Assembly (NCBI RefSeq): GCF_017744655.1
Contig: NZ_JAGIAW010000014.1
Span: forward strand, 248,001-312,000
Direction of reading: 5' to 3'
DNA length: 64,000 nt
Source of the DNA: Devosia sp.
GTDB lineage: Bacteria; Pseudomonadota; Alphaproteobacteria; Rhizobiales; Devosiaceae
The notes under the pieces are model-generated. The model saw nothing but the letters and a program-made list of their open reading frames with translations, searched no databases and had not been told where the DNA came from. Positions 39,094-51,361 of this stretch are shown here, piece by piece; position 1 is the stretch's first letter, and every line of letters starts with the position of its first letter. A program made the position numbers and the translations under genes.

Positions 39094-39699
39094 ATGACCA
39101 CTCTTCCCGGTTCCGATGGATTGCCTCGTTGCCGCTGGTGCTCGGGTGCACCAGAGTTTTTGCCCTACCATGATCATGAATGGGGTTTTCCCGTCGGCGA
39201 TGATACGCGCCTTTTCGAAAAACTCTGCCTCGAAGGCTTTCAGTCGGGCTTGAGTTGGCGGACCATTCTCAACAAGCGTGAGGCGTTTCGCGCCGGGTTT
39301 GCCGGCTTCAATATCGATAAGGTCGCCGCCTTCACCGAATTGGACATCGATCGGCTCCTCGCCGACAAAGGCATCGTGCGCCATCGCGGCAAGATAGAAG
39401 CGGCGATAAACAATGCGCGGCGCGCCCAGGAGCTGATCAGGGAGGCCGGTTCGATTGCCGCCTATGTCTGGCGCTACGAAACGCCCGGTGACGAAACGCC
39501 GCCGCAGAGCCAAACAACCAGCCCCGCCGCCATTGCCCTTTCAAAAGACCTAAAAAAGCGCGGCTGGAAATATGTCGGGCCGACGACAGTCTTTGCCTTC
39601 ATGCAGGCTATGGGCCTCGTCAACGACCATGCCGTCGGCTGCATCAGCCGGGAGAAGGCGGCGCAGGATCGCGCCGCATTTGTCGTTCCCGGCCGCTGA
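39094..39699 (+). CDS. tag: DNA-3-methyladenine glycosylase I
   Basis: CRWCSGAPEFLPYHDHEWGFPVGDDTRLFEKLCLEGFQSGLSWRTILNKREAFRAGFAGF; KYVGPTTVFAFMQAMGLVNDH. Confidence 0.95.
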   Translation: MTTLPGSDGLPRCRWCSGAPEFLPYHDHEWGFPVGDDTRLFEKLCLEGFQSGLSWRTILNKREAFRAGFAGFNIDKVAAFTELDIDRLLADKGIVRHRGKIEAAINNARRAQELIREAGSIAAYVWRYETPGDETPPQSQTTSPAAIALSKDLKKRGWKYVGPTTVFAFMQAMGLVNDHAVGCISREKAAQDRAAFVVPGR

Positions 39700-39704
39700 A
39701 AGCG

Positions 39705-39740
39705 AAACCGCGCCACCCTTTTTGGGATGGCGCGGTTTGT
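39705..39740. terminator. Bidirectional terminator between tag and the RND gene
   Basis: AAACCGCGCCA ... TGGCGCGGTTT, 11-bp perfect stem with T-rich flank. Confidence 0.8.
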
Positions 39741-42700
39741 TTATTCGGCGGGCTTGGCCGGAACGGTGTCGGCCACTTCGTGCTCATGGTCATCCGGCGC
39801 CTTGGGCATGAAGCGGCGGGTGAAGGCGCTGAAGCTATCGATATAGGTGAGCAGCACTGGCACGACGAGCAGGGTTAGTGCCGTCGAACTGATGAGGCCA
39901 CCAATCACCGCATGGGCCATGGGTGCGTTCTGCCCCGAACCTTCGTGAAGGCTCAGCGCCAGCGGCAGCATGCCGAAGATCATGGCGAGCGTCGTCATGA
40001 TGATCGGGCGGAAGCGGGTTACCCCGGCTTCGACCAGTGCCTCATAGAGGTTCCAGCCTGCCCTGACGTGCTGGTTGGCATTGTCGACGAGCAAAATGGC
40101 GTTCTTCACCACGAGGCCCATCAGCATGATGAAGCCAATCGCGGAGAACATGTTGAGCGTCGATCCACCAATGAGCAGGCCCACCATGACGCCGATCAAC
40201 GCCAGCGGCAGCGAGCCCATGATGGCGATCGGCTGCAGGAAGCTTCCGAACTGGCTGGCGAGCACGAGATAGATGAAGATCACCGCCAGAAGCAGCGCCG
40301 AGCCGATGGCGCCCATCGTGTCGGCGATCTGCTCGACCTCGCCACCAAAGCTGCTGCGATAGCCCGTCGGGAATTCGAGGCTATCGACGGCCGCCTGGAG
40401 CTGCGGCGTCACCGTGCCCAGTTCAACACCTGAAAGATAGGCCTCGACGGTCACACCACGCTGCAGGTCCTGACGATTGATCGTCGCCGGACCGGTGCTG
40501 GCCACGACTTCTGCCACCTGGCCAAGCGTGATCATGCCGTTCGACCCAGTCGCGCCCGACTGGGCGATCGGCAGGTTGCTGATCGCGTCGAGATCGTTGC
40601 GCAGGCTCTCCGGCAGCCGGACGACTAGTGAAGAAATCTCCCCGTTTGGCGCGGTCCAGTCGACGACTTCTTCGCCGCTGATCAGCGGCCCCATGGTCGC
40701 AGCCACCTGCGACATGGAGACGCCGAGATTATTGGCCAGTTCGCGATCGACATTGATGCCCACGATCGACTGGGCATCGTCGAGGCTGGAGGTAATGTCG
40801 ATGAGCCCATCGATCTTTTCCATCTCGGCCATCAACTGGTCGGCTAGCCGCCCAAGTTCGACAAAGCTGTCGCCGTATAGGGTAATCGAAACCGGCGCCG
40901 AGGACTGACCGAGGCCAGAAGCAGCCGATACCTGGAATTTGGCGCCGGGTACGGCTTCGAGCAGGCGTCGCGCCTCCGGCATCAGGTCCTGAGGCGAACG
41001 TGTCCGCTCTTCTGTCGAAACCAGGGTCACGGTCAGCGTGCCGGTATTCGCGCCACTGGAGGCCAGGCCACCGGCGATGGTCGAATAGGTCCGCTCAACT
41101 TCCGGGATCTGGCGTAGCACCGTTTCAGCCTGACGCAGCTTTTGCGCCGTGTGCTCTTTGGTCGATCCGGCCGGCGTTTCGGCCGTGACCGTGAAGATAC
41201 CCGTGTCGGTTGCCGGCACAAACTCCACCCCGACCCGCGGGAAGAGAGCCAGCGCCCCGACCAGCGACAACACGGCGATCATCAGCACCGTCTTGCGATA
41301 TTTCAGACCCCAGCGGATGAGGTGGCGATAGCCCTCGGTGACCCATTCGAAGAAGCGGTCGAATTGCTGGATGGCCCGGCCGATCGGGCCGCGCTTCGCA
41401 TTTGGGTTGGACGCCGGATCGTACCAGACGCTCGACATCATCGGGTCGAGGGTGAAGGCGACGAAGAGCGAGATCAGCACGGCGACCGAAACGGTAACGC
41501 CGAACTGCAGGAAGAACCGCCCCATGATGCCATCCATGAACGCGACGGGGAGGAACACGGCCACGATGGAGAGGGTCGTAGCGAGAACTGCGAGGCCGAT
41601 TTCATTGGTGCCGTCAAAAGCCGCCTGACGGTGGTTCTTGCCCATATGCAAGTGGCGCGTGATGTTTTCACGCACCACGATGGCGTCGTCGATAAGAATG
41701 CCCACTGCCAGCGACAGCGCCAGCAGCGTCATCATGTTGAGCGTAAAGCCCAGAAAGTTGAGCGCCACCATGGTGCCGATGATCGAGATCGGCAGGGTGA
41801 GGCCGGTGATGACGGTCGAGCGCCAGGAGTTGAGGAAGAGAAACACGATCACGACGGCAAGAATGGCGCCTTCAATGAGCATGTTCTGGACAGCATGGAA
41901 GGAGTCTTCCACGGGCTTGGCATTGTCCACGACGACTTCGATATTAATGCCGGCGTTAGACAATTCGTTGGTGAGTAGATTATTGATCGTGCGACGGATG
42001 TTTTCCGCCACCCCAACCGTGTTGGCGCCCTGGGTTTTGAGAATGTCGATCGCCAAAGCCCGCTCGCCGTTGAGAATGGCAAGGCTTGACGCTTCCCCGG
42101 TCCCGTCCTCGATCGTCGCCACATCGCGCAAGGTGACCGGCTGCCCGCCCTGATTGCCCACGATGATGTCGTAGAAATCCTCCTGGTTTTCGAGGCGTCC
42201 GAGCACCTGGATGGACTGTACGATGCTGCCCTCGGTGATCGAACCGGCCGAGAGATCGCGGTTCGAAGCCTGCAGCGCCGAAATCACGGCATTGGGGGCG
42301 ATGTTGTAGGCCGTCAGGCGATCGGGATCGATTTGGATATTGAGCTGACGCGGCACGCCGCCGACCACCGACGCGCTACCCACACCCGAAATATTGGAGA
42401 GGCGGGTAACGATGATGTCTTCGGTGAGCGAGGTGAGGTCGCGATCCGAAAGCGTGTCGGAGCTGACCGCGAGCGACAGCACCGGCAATGCCGACGGGTC
42501 AAAGCGCAGCACGCGCGGATCGCCGGCATTGTCGGGCAAGTCCGCCTTGATCGGATCGATCTTGTCGCGAACCTCCTGGGCCATCTGCTGGGAGTTCTGC
42601 TCAAGGTCGAAGATCATGAGCACCATGGCCTGGCCCGACTGGGCCGTGGACTGGATGGTGTCGAGACCGGCAAGCGTATTCACCGCATCTTCGATGGGTT

Positions 42701-42893
42701 TGACGATATCGGCTTCCACGGCCTCGGGAGACGCGCCGGGATAGCTGACGACCACGGCAACGACCGGAAAGTCGATGTCGGGCATCTGCTCGATGGGCAG
42801 GCGCTGGTACGAATAGACACCGAACACCAGGATTGCGACCATGATCATGGTCGCAAAGACTGGGTGGTTGACGCTGATGCGTGTGAGGAACAT
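39741..42893 (-). CDS. RND efflux transporter permease (AcrB/HAE1 family)
   Basis: 1050 aa; [44 protein letters not shown] and full RND architecture. Confidence 0.95.
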   Translation of the reverse strand: MFLTRISVNHPVFATMIMVAILVFGVYSYQRLPIEQMPDIDFPVVAVVVSYPGASPEAVEADIVKPIEDAVNTLAGLDTIQSTAQSGQAMVLMIFDLEQNSQQMAQEVRDKIDPIKADLPDNAGDPRVLRFDPSALPVLSLAVSSDTLSDRDLTSLTEDIIVTRLSNISGVGSASVVGGVPRQLNIQIDPDRLTAYNIAPNAVISALQASNRDLSAGSITEGSIVQSIQVLGRLENQEDFYDIIVGNQGGQPVTLRDVATIEDGTGEASSLAILNGERALAIDILKTQGANTVGVAENIRRTINNLLTNELSNAGINIEVVVDNAKPVEDSFHAVQNMLIEGAILAVVIVFLFLNSWRSTVITGLTLPISIIGTMVALNFLGFTLNMMTLLALSLAVGILIDDAIVVRENITRHLHMGKNHRQAAFDGTNEIGLAVLATTLSIVAVFLPVAFMDGIMGRFFLQFGVTVSVAVLISLFVAFTLDPMMSSVWYDPASNPNAKRGPIGRAIQQFDRFFEWVTEGYRHLIRWGLKYRKTVLMIAVLSLVGALALFPRVGVEFVPATDTGIFTVTAETPAGSTKEHTAQKLRQAETVLRQIPEVERTYSTIAGGLASSGANTGTLTVTLVSTEERTRSPQDLMPEARRLLEAVPGAKFQVSAASGLGQSSAPVSITLYGDSFVELGRLADQLMAEMEKIDGLIDITSSLDDAQSIVGINVDRELANNLGVSMSQVAATMGPLISGEEVVDWTAPNGEISSLVVRLPESLRNDLDAISNLPIAQSGATGSNGMITLGQVAEVVASTGPATINRQDLQRGVTVEAYLSGVELGTVTPQLQAAVDSLEFPTGYRSSFGGEVEQIADTMGAIGSALLLAVIFIYLVLASQFGSFLQPIAIMGSLPLALIGVMVGLLIGGSTLNMFSAIGFIMLMGLVVKNAILLVDNANQHVRAGWNLYEALVEAGVTRFRPIIMTTLAMIFGMLPLALSLHEGSGQNAPMAHAVIGGLISSTALTLLVVPVLLTYIDSFSAFTRRFMPKAPDDHEHEVADTVPAKPAE

Positions 42894-42898
42894 GGGCG

Positions 42899-44095
42899 TC
42901 AGTCCTCTACGGTTTCATAGGCCGAGCCAGCCGTGAGTTCGGTAAGCGGCGCGGAGACGATGACGTCGCCCGCATTGAGCCCTGTCACCTCGACGATGGC
43001 GCCACGGCTCCAGGCTTCGCCGGGTTCGACCGCCTGCCGGGCGAGCGTCCCATTGTCGAGCTTGAGCACGAACTCGCCCTCGGCGTCTTCGCGCAGCGCT
43101 GTCGCCGGCACGGCGATCGCATCCGCCTTTTCGCTTACGGTGATCTGACCGGTGGCAAACATACCGCCGCGCAGCAGCCCGGCTTCGTTGTTGATCAACA
43201 CATAGATCGGAATGGTGCGGGTCCCGGTGGCAGCCACCGGATTGACGCGCGAAACCTTGCCTTCAAATGTCTGATTGGCGAGACCCGTCGCCGTTACGTC
43301 CACGGCCTGGCCGGGCGCCACGAGAGCACTCGAGGTCACCGAACCCGAGGCCTGAAATTCCATGTCATCGAGATTGACTACGGTGAAAAGCGCTGTGCCC
43401 GTGGCGATAGTCTGACCCGCTTCCACCGAACGTTCTGACACCACGCCATCCATGGGCGCGCGCACGGTGGCATTGCTCAGCGCTAACTCGGCCACTGACA
43501 CGGCGCTTGAGAGCGCCGTCATATTGGCCTCAAGCGCCGCGGTGGCGGATCGGGCCTGCTCCAGTGCCGAAGGGCTGGTCAGTCCTTGCCGGGCCAGTTC
43601 TTCGGTGCGTTCAAGCTGTTGCTGGGAGGAAACCAGTTGCGCGCGCGTCGCGTCAGCCGTCGCTCGCTGCTGCGCCAATTGCAGGGAGAGATTGGCCGGA
43701 TCGATTTCGACCAGCACCTGACCCTCTTTGACGCTGTCGCCGGGCCGAACCGCAACGCTGAGCACGCGACCGGCAGCCTGGGCTGCCACGACGGCCTGCT
43801 TGGAGGGAACCAGCGACCCGGTGACCCGCACCGTCTGACGCAGCAGTTGCGGCGCGATTTCCATGGTTTCAGAGGCCAGAAGCTGCCGCACGACGGGCGC
43901 TTCCTCGGCAACCTCGACAGGCGCAGGTGCGGGCGGGCGGGTGACGAAGAAGACGACACCACCAATGACGATCAGCCCGAGCACGATCCATGGCCCGATC
44001 CGGCGCTTGGGTTTCAGGCCCTCCGCGACCCGGCGGGCATTTTCTTTTTCCCGCTTGCTTTGTGCCCATTCGGGCTTTTCATGGGCTGTGGTCAT
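42899..44095 (-). CDS. RND periplasmic adaptor (membrane fusion protein)
   Basis: Single N-terminal TM; lipoyl/hairpin/barrel pattern (AAGRVLSVAVRPGDSVKEGQVLVEID...). Confidence 0.92.
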   Translation of the reverse strand: MTTAHEKPEWAQSKREKENARRVAEGLKPKRRIGPWIVLGLIVIGGVVFFVTRPPAPAPVEVAEEAPVVRQLLASETMEIAPQLLRQTVRVTGSLVPSKQAVVAAQAAGRVLSVAVRPGDSVKEGQVLVEIDPANLSLQLAQQRATADATRAQLVSSQQQLERTEELARQGLTSPSALEQARSATAALEANMTALSSAVSVAELALSNATVRAPMDGVVSERSVEAGQTIATGTALFTVVNLDDMEFQASGSVTSSALVAPGQAVDVTATGLANQTFEGKVSRVNPVAATGTRTIPIYVLINNEAGLLRGGMFATGQITVSEKADAIAVPATALREDAEGEFVLKLDNGTLARQAVEPGEAWSRGAIVEVTGLNAGDVIVSAPLTELTAGSAYETVED

Positions 44096-44406
44096 GGAGA
44101 GTGTCCTGATGAAATGGGGTCGATTGATAGTCTATCGGCCTGTGGGCACTGGCCTATCGGAGGATTAACCGGCTTTGGAAGGGCGAGGGCGACAGCGTCC
44201 TGCGCAGTTGTCTCAAACGTTGGGCCAAGGCTGTTTCTATCCAGGATTGGCGCAAAGTCCGGAGGGCCGGCCGACGCGCATGTTAAAATGCTCGCATTCG
44301 GCTCCTTTTCCGTGGCCCATATTGCCGCAACATTACGAAACTGCAAAGTCCGCGCAATGCAATGGCAATCATTGTCAGACATAACCCCATCCATGATGAG
44401 GTAGCC

Positions 44407-45075
44407 ATGCGTATTCTTTTAGTGGAGGACGAGCTCGATCTGGCACGGGCGTTGATCAGTGCTCTCGAACGCCACGACATTCTGGTAGATCACGTTTCGA
44501 CCCTGGAAATGGCGCTCGAAGCCGTCGAAAATGCCGTCCATTCGATCGCGGTCCTCGACCGCAAATTGCCCGATGGCGACAGCCTGACGATCATCCCGCA
44601 ATTGCGCCGTGCCCAGGCCGGCCTGCCGATTATCGTGCTCTCGGCCCTCGGCTCTCCCGAGCATCGCATCGAAGGCCTCGAAACCGGCGCCGATGACTAT
44701 CTCGCCAAGCCTTTTGTCGTCGATGAACTGGTTGCCCGCATTCGCGCATTGATGCGCCGTCCCGCAATGATTGCCGACATGGGCATCACGGTCGGCAAAC
44801 TCACCTTTAACCTCGGCGATGGCACGGCCACGGCCGCCGGCGAACCGATGACGCTGACCCGTCGCGAAGTCCTGGCCCTCGAAGTTCTCGTGCGCCGTGC
44901 CGGCAGGACGGTCGCTCGCTCCGCCCTCGAAGAAGCCGTCTACGGTTTTGACGACGAAATCGCCTCCAACACCCTCGACGCCCATATTTCTCGGCTGCGC
45001 CGCAAGCTGGCGCCGGCCAATGTCGAGATCCACAGCATCAGGGGGATCGGCTACCTCCTCAAGGCGACGGCATGA
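44407..45075 (+). CDS. OmpR/PhoB-family response regulator
   Basis: MRILLVEDELDLARAL; VLDRKLPDGD; GADDYLAKPF; C-terminal winged helix. Confidence 0.93.
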   Translation: MRILLVEDELDLARALISALERHDILVDHVSTLEMALEAVENAVHSIAVLDRKLPDGDSLTIIPQLRRAQAGLPIIVLSALGSPEHRIEGLETGADDYLAKPFVVDELVARIRALMRRPAMIADMGITVGKLTFNLGDGTATAAGEPMTLTRREVLALEVLVRRAGRTVARSALEEAVYGFDDEIASNTLDAHISRLRRKLAPANVEIHSIRGIGYLLKATA

Positions 45076-46418
45076 AACACCGGGTATTCTCGCTGCGCCG
45101 CGTCCTGTCGAAGGGGCTCATCACCATCCAGGTGGTCGTTCTGGTTGGTTTCGTCCTTCTTGCAGCCGTGCCATTCCTCCTTGCCATGAGCGCTCAACAG
45201 GGCCTTGACGAGGGCGTGGTCGACGACGTCGTCCGCTCGGTGCAGCGCATGGACGACGACAGCTTTACCTTGCGCCCGGTTTCGGACCTGCAAAAGGTCA
45301 TCGACGGCTATCCAGACTTCTGGTTCATCCTCGTCGATGCCGCCGGAAATATCGTCAAGCGTGGCAATGTGCCCGCACCGGTAAATCTCTTTCCGCAAAA
45401 CCTCGTCCACGTATCCTCGGCCAATTTCAGCGACTTCGGCGATTCAAAATCCCCCTTCGCCATTGTCCGCACCCGGAACACCAGTATCGGTCGGCTTTGG
45501 GTCATGACGGGGGGAGGCCCCGCCGTCGGCTACGGTGTCATCGGCAAAGCCTTTGGCAACCCGATGTTTCTCGGGCTGATTGTCCTCCTTTCTACCGCAA
45601 CGCTTCTCACCATTCCGCCCCTGATCCGCCGTTCCCTCCTGGGTGTCGAGCAGGTGGCGCGCGATGCCGAGCAGATCGATATCGGCCAGAGCGATGTGCG
45701 CCTATCCTATGACCGCGTGCCTGCCGAGCTTATCCCGCTGGTGCGCGCCTTCAACGAGGCGCTTGATCGCCTGGATAGCGGCATTGCTCGCCAGCGGCGT
45801 TTCCTCGCCGACGCCGCGCACGAACTCCGCACGCCCATAGCCATTTTGCAAACACGGCTGGAATCCCTTCCCGATAGCCCGGAAAAGCGGCAACTGCAGC
45901 GCGACTCGGCCCGGCTTGGCGGGATGGCTAACGAACTCCTCGATCTTCATCGCCTGGCACTGTCGCCCGATAGTTTTGAAACCGTCGATCTCGTCGATGT
46001 CGCGGAACATGTCACCGCCGACCTAGCGCCTCTCGCCATCGATGCTGGCTGCGATATCGAGTTTGTTGCGCCCGAAACGCCGATCCACATAAAGGGTGAT
46101 GCCTCCGCGCTTTCGCGCGCCATCGCCAATCTCGTCCTCAATGCCATGTCGCATGGCGGCCCGTCGGTAAGTATCCGGGTCGAGGTCAATCCCGGTGGCC
46201 GCGTATGCGTCTCGGACAATGGTCCGGGCGTCGACCCCGACCATCGCGAAGAAATCTTTTGGCCCTTCCATCGCCTTTCCCAATCGCCAAACGGCGCTGG
46301 CCTCGGCCTGAGCCTAGTCTACGACATCATCAAGCGCCATGGCGGCAAGGTCAGCGTCGCGACCGCACCGCAAGGTGGCGCCCTCTTCGAAATCAGCTTG
46401 CCCCTGATCAAGGCCTAG
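45072..46418 (+). CDS. Sensor histidine kinase
   Basis: H-box FLADAAHELRTPIAIL; HATPase region (VSDNGPGVDPDHREEIFWPFHRL...GAGLGLSLV). Confidence 0.93.
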   Translation: MKHRVFSLRRVLSKGLITIQVVVLVGFVLLAAVPFLLAMSAQQGLDEGVVDDVVRSVQRMDDDSFTLRPVSDLQKVIDGYPDFWFILVDAAGNIVKRGNVPAPVNLFPQNLVHVSSANFSDFGDSKSPFAIVRTRNTSIGRLWVMTGGGPAVGYGVIGKAFGNPMFLGLIVLLSTATLLTIPPLIRRSLLGVEQVARDAEQIDIGQSDVRLSYDRVPAELIPLVRAFNEALDRLDSGIARQRRFLADAAHELRTPIAILQTRLESLPDSPEKRQLQRDSARLGGMANELLDLHRLALSPDSFETVDLVDVAEHVTADLAPLAIDAGCDIEFVAPETPIHIKGDASALSRAIANLVLNAMSHGGPSVSIRVEVNPGGRVCVSDNGPGVDPDHREEIFWPFHRLSQSPNGAGLGLSLVYDIIKRHGGKVSVATAPQGGALFEISLPLIKA

Positions 46419-47134
46419 CGCCGGAGGCGATCGCGCAGCAGCCAGTAAAGCGCAAAGAGCGAAAGCAGCGTCAGCCCGAACCAGGTCAGGGCATAGACGA
46501 GGTGATTGTTCGAGAAGGTGAGGACGGTGAGCCCGCCGATCGGATAGGTTTCGCCGCCGGCCTCTGCATCAACGAAGAACGGCGCGAGATTGTCGACCCC
46601 GCTCGCCACCCCGATCTCGGCGACATCGCGCGAATACCAGCGGCCCGCATCGGGATCGTTGCTGCGCAGGAAACCGCCATCGGGTTCGCTGGCGCGCAAG
46701 AGCCCAACAACGTCGACGACGCCGTCCTGCCGCGGAATGCCCGCATCACGCTGCGCCGCTGTGACAAAGCCACGATTGATGAGAACCGCCCGGCCATCGT
46801 CGAGCACCAGCGGCGTCATCACCCAGAAGCCGCCACCATGGACCGTGACCGCCTGGCTCAGCGTGTCATCGCCTTCGAACCGGCCACGGACCGAAACATG
46901 CTGGTATTCGCTGGCCTCAGGGTCGATCGCACTCCAGTCGGCCAGATCGAGATCGAGCGGCGCAGCAGTGCTCCGCGCTTCGACCGCGGCGACGAGACTG
47001 TTCTTCCAGGCCAGCCGCTCGACCTGCCACACGCCGAGGGCACCAAAGCCCACGGCGCAGACCGCGGCGAAAGCGGCAAAGGCAACGAGGCCGAAGGAGA
47101 GCTTGCGCGCCCCCTGCCCTTCCCGCTTCGTCAT
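46415..47134 (-). CDS. SURF1 family protein
   Basis: FGALGVWQVERLAWKNSLVAAVEAR; VLINRGFV; NNHLVYALTWFGL. Confidence 0.9.
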   Translation of the reverse strand: MTKREGQGARKLSFGLVAFAAFAAVCAVGFGALGVWQVERLAWKNSLVAAVEARSTAAPLDLDLADWSAIDPEASEYQHVSVRGRFEGDDTLSQAVTVHGGGFWVMTPLVLDDGRAVLINRGFVTAAQRDAGIPRQDGVVDVVGLLRASEPDGGFLRSNDPDAGRWYSRDVAEIGVASGVDNLAPFFVDAEAGGETYPIGGLTVLTFSNNHLVYALTWFGLTLLSLFALYWLLRDRLRR

Positions 47135-47138
47135 GGCG

Positions 47139-47549
47139 TCAGATCAGGTCTGCCGGGTTCATGATATGGCCCGGCATCATATTGGTATTGAGGTGGAACA
47201 TCACCCAGAGCGAGCCCGAAAGAGCAATGACGATGACGATGATCGTGAAGATCGCCGCCATCATCGTCCAGCCGCCCTCGGACTTGGTGTTCATGTGCAG
47301 GAAGTAGACCATGTGCACAAAGATCTGCACCACACCAAAACCCATGATCACGATGGTCGCGATCATGGTGTCCGAGATGACGTCAGCCATCACCAGCCAG
47401 AACGGAATGGCGGTGAGAATGACCGAAAGCGCAAAGCCGATGAGATAGGTGCGGCGCGTACCGTGATCATGGCCATCGCCATGCGCGTCGGGATTGGGAT
47501 GCGCATGCGTGCCATGGGCCAGCGTGTCGTGAGAGGTCGAAGCGCTCAT
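47139..47549 (-). CDS. cyoD: Cytochrome o ubiquinol oxidase subunit IV
   Basis: Three TM; position in cyo operon. Confidence 0.92.
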   Translation of the reverse strand: MSASTSHDTLAHGTHAHPNPDAHGDGHDHGTRRTYLIGFALSVILTAIPFWLVMADVISDTMIATIVIMGFGVVQIFVHMVYFLHMNTKSEGGWTMMAAIFTIIVIVIALSGSLWVMFHLNTNMMPGHIMNPADLI

Positions 47550-48175
47550 CGCAGCATCCCCATGAGATAGACAACCGTGAAGACGCCGATCCAGATGACG
47601 TCGAGGAAGTGCCAGAACATCGACAGGCACTGCACGCGGATCTTGTTGGCCGGGATCAAGCCCTTCATGCCGATCTGCACCAATAGGGTCACGAGCCAGA
47701 GAATGCCGAAGGTCACGTGCAGCGCGTGCGTTCCCACCAGCACGAAGAAGGCGGAAAGGAAAGCCGAACGTTGCGGCACCGCACCTTCATGGATCATGTG
47801 GTAGAATTCATAGAGCGTCAGCCCCAGGAACACCGCACCGAGAAGCCCGGTGATCACCAGCCAGACCAGCGTACCGGTCTTCTTGCCCTCGTCCATATCC
47901 AGCATGGCAAAGCCATAGGTGATGGAGCTGAGGAGCAGCGCAGCCGTGCTCACCGCCACGAGTGGCAGGTTGAACAGGTGTTCCGGCGACGGGCCGGCAG
48001 CATAATTGCCGCCGAGCACGCCATAGATGGCAAAGAGCGAGGCGAAGATGAGACAGTCGCTCATCAGGTAGATCCAGAACCCGATCTGGGTCGACCCATG
48101 CGGTGCATGGTGATGCGGCACCAGCTCGTAGAACTGCGGGACTTCGCCCTCAGCGGTCGTTGCGTTTGAACTCAT
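47546..48175 (-). CDS. cyoC: Cytochrome o ubiquinol oxidase subunit III
   Basis: IGFWIYLMSDCLIFASLFAIYGVL; HALHVTFGILWL. Confidence 0.95.
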   Translation of the reverse strand: MSSNATTAEGEVPQFYELVPHHHAPHGSTQIGFWIYLMSDCLIFASLFAIYGVLGGNYAAGPSPEHLFNLPLVAVSTAALLLSSITYGFAMLDMDEGKKTGTLVWLVITGLLGAVFLGLTLYEFYHMIHEGAVPQRSAFLSAFFVLVGTHALHVTFGILWLVTLLVQIGMKGLIPANKIRVQCLSMFWHFLDVIWIGVFTVVYLMGMLR

Positions 48176-48176
48176 C

Positions 48177-50174
48177 TTAGCGCGCTCCGCTCAGCAGGCG
48201 CGTGCGGGTGTCTTCGACCTCGGCAACGGCCTCGACCGGGATGTAATAGTCGCGGTCATAATTGAATGTGTGGATGATGGCAGCGCCGATGAGCGCCACG
48301 AAGCTCAGGATGGCGAGCCACCACATGTACCAGATCAGGGCAAAGCCAAGCACGACGCTGAGACCCGCCAGGACGATGCCTGTGCCGGTATTGCACGGCA
48401 TATGGATTTCCATGAAGTCCTTGGTCGGACGCTGTGCATGCCGCGTCTTCATGTCCGCCCAGGCATCGTTGTCGTGGATGATGGGTGTGAAGGCAAAGTT
48501 GTACTGCGGCGGCGGTGAAGAGGTCGCCCATTCGAGCGTACGGCCATTCCACGGATCGCCCGTCGTGTCCCATTCCTTGTTCTTGCCAAGGATGGAAACG
48601 GCGAACTGCACCAGCATGGCCGCAATACCACCCGCGATCACCAGGGCGCCGATACCGGCAATGATGAACCAGATCTGCAGCGACGGATCGTCGAACGTAC
48701 GCAGACGTCGCGTAACGCCCATCAGCCCGAGCACATAGAGCGGGCCGAAGGCCAGCCAGAAGCCGACATTCCAGAGCCAGAACGAGATCTTGCCCCAATA
48801 GGTGTTGAGCTTGTAGCCAAAAGCCTTGGGCCACCAGTAGTTGATGCCGGCGAAGATGCCGAACAGCACGCCGCCGATAATCACATTGTGGAAGTGCGCC
48901 ACGAGGAACAGCGAATTGTGCAGCACGAAGTCGGCCGGCGGCACGGCAAGCAGCACGCCGGTCATGCCACCGATGGTGAAGGTGAGCATGAAGGCGATGA
49001 GCCACATCATCGGCAGTTCGAAGCGGATACGGCCCTTGTACATCGTAAAGAGCCAGTTGAAGATTTTGGCACCTGTCGGGATCGAGATGATCATCGTCGT
49101 GATGCCGAAGAACGAGTTGACGCTCGCGCCCGAACCCATGGTGAAGAAGTGGTGCAGCCAGACGAGGTAGGACAGCACGGTGATCACTACGGTCGCATAG
49201 ACCATGGACGTGTAGCCGAAGAGCCGCTTGCCCGAGAAGGTCGAGGCAACTTCGGAAAAGATGCCGAAGCACGGCAGGATGAGGATGTAGACCTCCGGGT
49301 GACCCCAGATCCAGATGAGGTTGATATACATCATCGGGCTGCCGCCGAAATCGGCGGTAAAGAAATTGGTGCCGACATAGCGGTCGAGCGCCAAAAGCGT
49401 CAGCACGGCGGTCAGGATGGGGAAGGACGCAACAATGAGCACGTTGGTGCAGAGCGAGGTCCAGGTGAAGACCGGCATCTTCATCAGGCTCATGCCCGGG
49501 GCACGCATCTTGATGATGGTCGCGATCAGGTTGACGCCCGATAGGGTCGTGCCCACGCCCGCCACCTGCAGCGCCCATATATAATAGTCGACGCCCGAGG
49601 CCGGTGAATGCTCGATCCCCGACAATGGCGGGAAGGCCAGCCAGCCAGTTTGAGCGAACTCACCGATAAAGAGGCTGATCATGACCAGCACGGCGCCGCC
49701 GGCGGTCATCCAGAACGAAAAATTGTTGAGGAACGGGAAGCTGACGTCACGCGCGCCGATCTGCAGCGGCACCACATAGTTCATGAAGCCCGTGATCAGC
49801 GGCATGGCCACGAAGAAGATCATGATCACGCCATGCACGGAGAATAGCTGATCATAATGGTGGGCGTTGAGGTACCCCTCATAGCCATTGAAAGCGATGG
49901 CCTGCTGCAGGCGCATCATCAAGGCGTCGGCAAAGCCGCGCAGCAACATGATAATGCCGAGCACCATGTACATGATGCCGATCTTCTTGTGGTCGACGCT
50001 GGTAAACCACTCTTTCCAGAGATAGCCCCAGAGCTTGAAATAGGTCAGCGCGCCCAGAACGGTGAGGCCACCAATGGCCACGACGATGAAGGTGATGACC
50101 ACGATCGGTTCATGCAGTGGCAGGACGTCCCAGGTGAGACGCCCGAAAATGAAGGACCAGAATTCGTTTGTCAT
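48177..50174 (-). CDS. cyoB: Cytochrome o ubiquinol oxidase subunit I
   Basis: 665 aa haem-copper oxidase subunit I ([33 protein letters not shown]). Confidence 0.97.
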   Translation of the reverse strand: MTNEFWSFIFGRLTWDVLPLHEPIVVITFIVVAIGGLTVLGALTYFKLWGYLWKEWFTSVDHKKIGIMYMVLGIIMLLRGFADALMMRLQQAIAFNGYEGYLNAHHYDQLFSVHGVIMIFFVAMPLITGFMNYVVPLQIGARDVSFPFLNNFSFWMTAGGAVLVMISLFIGEFAQTGWLAFPPLSGIEHSPASGVDYYIWALQVAGVGTTLSGVNLIATIIKMRAPGMSLMKMPVFTWTSLCTNVLIVASFPILTAVLTLLALDRYVGTNFFTADFGGSPMMYINLIWIWGHPEVYILILPCFGIFSEVASTFSGKRLFGYTSMVYATVVITVLSYLVWLHHFFTMGSGASVNSFFGITTMIISIPTGAKIFNWLFTMYKGRIRFELPMMWLIAFMLTFTIGGMTGVLLAVPPADFVLHNSLFLVAHFHNVIIGGVLFGIFAGINYWWPKAFGYKLNTYWGKISFWLWNVGFWLAFGPLYVLGLMGVTRRLRTFDDPSLQIWFIIAGIGALVIAGGIAAMLVQFAVSILGKNKEWDTTGDPWNGRTLEWATSSPPPQYNFAFTPIIHDNDAWADMKTRHAQRPTKDFMEIHMPCNTGTGIVLAGLSVVLGFALIWYMWWLAILSFVALIGAAIIHTFNYDRDYYIPVEAVAEVEDTRTRLLSGAR

Positions 50175-51361
50175 AGCGCGTCAGCCGAGGTGTTTTGGTT
50201 GAAGGCGAGCTTGCCGGCGAGCCAGTCAAGCGCGGGCGCATTGCTTTGCGCGACCATTTCGGGACGGGTCAGCCCCTTGCCGACGAGCGGCGCTGCGTTC
50301 GGAGCCTTGAGCGCCGGCAGCTTTGCCGTCATGGCAATGGCTTCGTCCGTCGAGCAGATCGCCGCGACATAGGTCTTCTGCGGCCCGAAGGGTGCACGGT
50401 TCTTTTCGCCGCCGCCATAAAGCTCGGGCGCCAGATTGTTGACGCCGGCATGGCCGAGGCCACCCTGCTCGTCGATCGACATCATCTCGCTTACACACAT
50501 CTTGTCGCGCTCGACGCACATATTGACGATGGCGGTGTAAAGCCCGCTTTCTACGCCTGAGAAGTGCATCACCGGCACACGCTCGCTCGGCTTTTCGACT
50601 TCGAGATAACGCTGGCGGCTGAGCATGTCGGGCGAGTTGCGAACCTCGGCGACCCAGGTCTCGAATTCGCCATCGCTCACGCCCTTGGTTTCGAAGTGCA
50701 TGCCCGAGAACCCGTGGCCGCTATAGTGGGCAGCAATGCCCTTATAGGTGCCCGGCTCATTGATGACGCCGTGGAGACGCGTCTGCATGCCCGGCATGGC
50801 GTAGATCTGGCCAGCCATGGCGGGAATGTAGAACGAGTTCATCACCGTCGAAGCCGTCAACTTGAAGCTGATCGGCCGATCGACCGGCGTCACGAATTCG
50901 TTGACGGTGGCAATATCGTATTGCGGGTAGATGAACATCCACTTCCAATCGAGCGCCACGACCTCCACTTCGAGGGGCTCGACTTCTGCGACCACTGGCC
51001 GGTCCGGACCAAGGCGACCAAGCTGGCGATAGGGATCGAGCAGATGCGTCGATACCCAGGTCACCGCGCCAAGGCAGATAATGATGGCGAGCGGGGCAGA
51101 CCAAATCACCAGTTCGAGCTGGGTCGAGTGATCCCAGTTCGGCTCATATTTGGCATTGTTGCCCTGCCGATATTTGCGCGCGAACAGCACGACCAGCACC
51201 ATCACCGGAATGATGATGAGCAGCATGAGCACTGTTGCGATGATGATGAGATCGCGCTGCTGCACGGCGACATCGCCGGCCGGCGCCATCACCACGGCAT
51301 TGCAGCCGGCGAGAAGTGGTGCCACCAGGGGCACAAGAAGAAGTTTGGCAAAACGAGACAT
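50171..51361 (-). CDS. cyoA: Cytochrome o ubiquinol oxidase subunit II (lipoprotein)
   Basis: Lipobox LLAGC; two TM; periplasmic cupredoxin-like domain; adjacent to cyoB. Confidence 0.95.
   Translation of the reverse strand: MSRFAKLLLVPLVAPLLAGCNAVVMAPAGDVAVQQRDLIIIATVLMLLIIIPVMVLVVLFARKYRQGNNAKYEPNWDHSTQLELVIWSAPLAIIICLGAVTWVSTHLLDPYRQLGRLGPDRPVVAEVEPLEVEVVALDWKWMFIYPQYDIATVNEFVTPVDRPISFKLTASTVMNSFYIPAMAGQIYAMPGMQTRLHGVINEPGTYKGIAAHYSGHGFSGMHFETKGVSDGEFETWVAEVRNSPDMLSRQRYLEVEKPSERVPVMHFSGVESGLYTAIVNMCVERDKMCVSEMMSIDEQGGLGHAGVNNLAPELYGGGEKNRAPFGPQKTYVAAICSTDEAIAMTAKLPALKAPNAAPLVGKGLTRPEMVAQSNAPALDWLAGKLAFNQNTSADAL

Noticed and set aside
41142-41978. 278-aa plus-strand ORF
   Set aside because: Antisense shadow of the RND permease gene with E/D/R/H-rich low-complexity sequence.
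48256-49578. 440-aa minus-strand ORF
   Set aside because: Out-of-frame with cyoB on the same strand; low-complexity His/Arg composition typical of a shadow frame.
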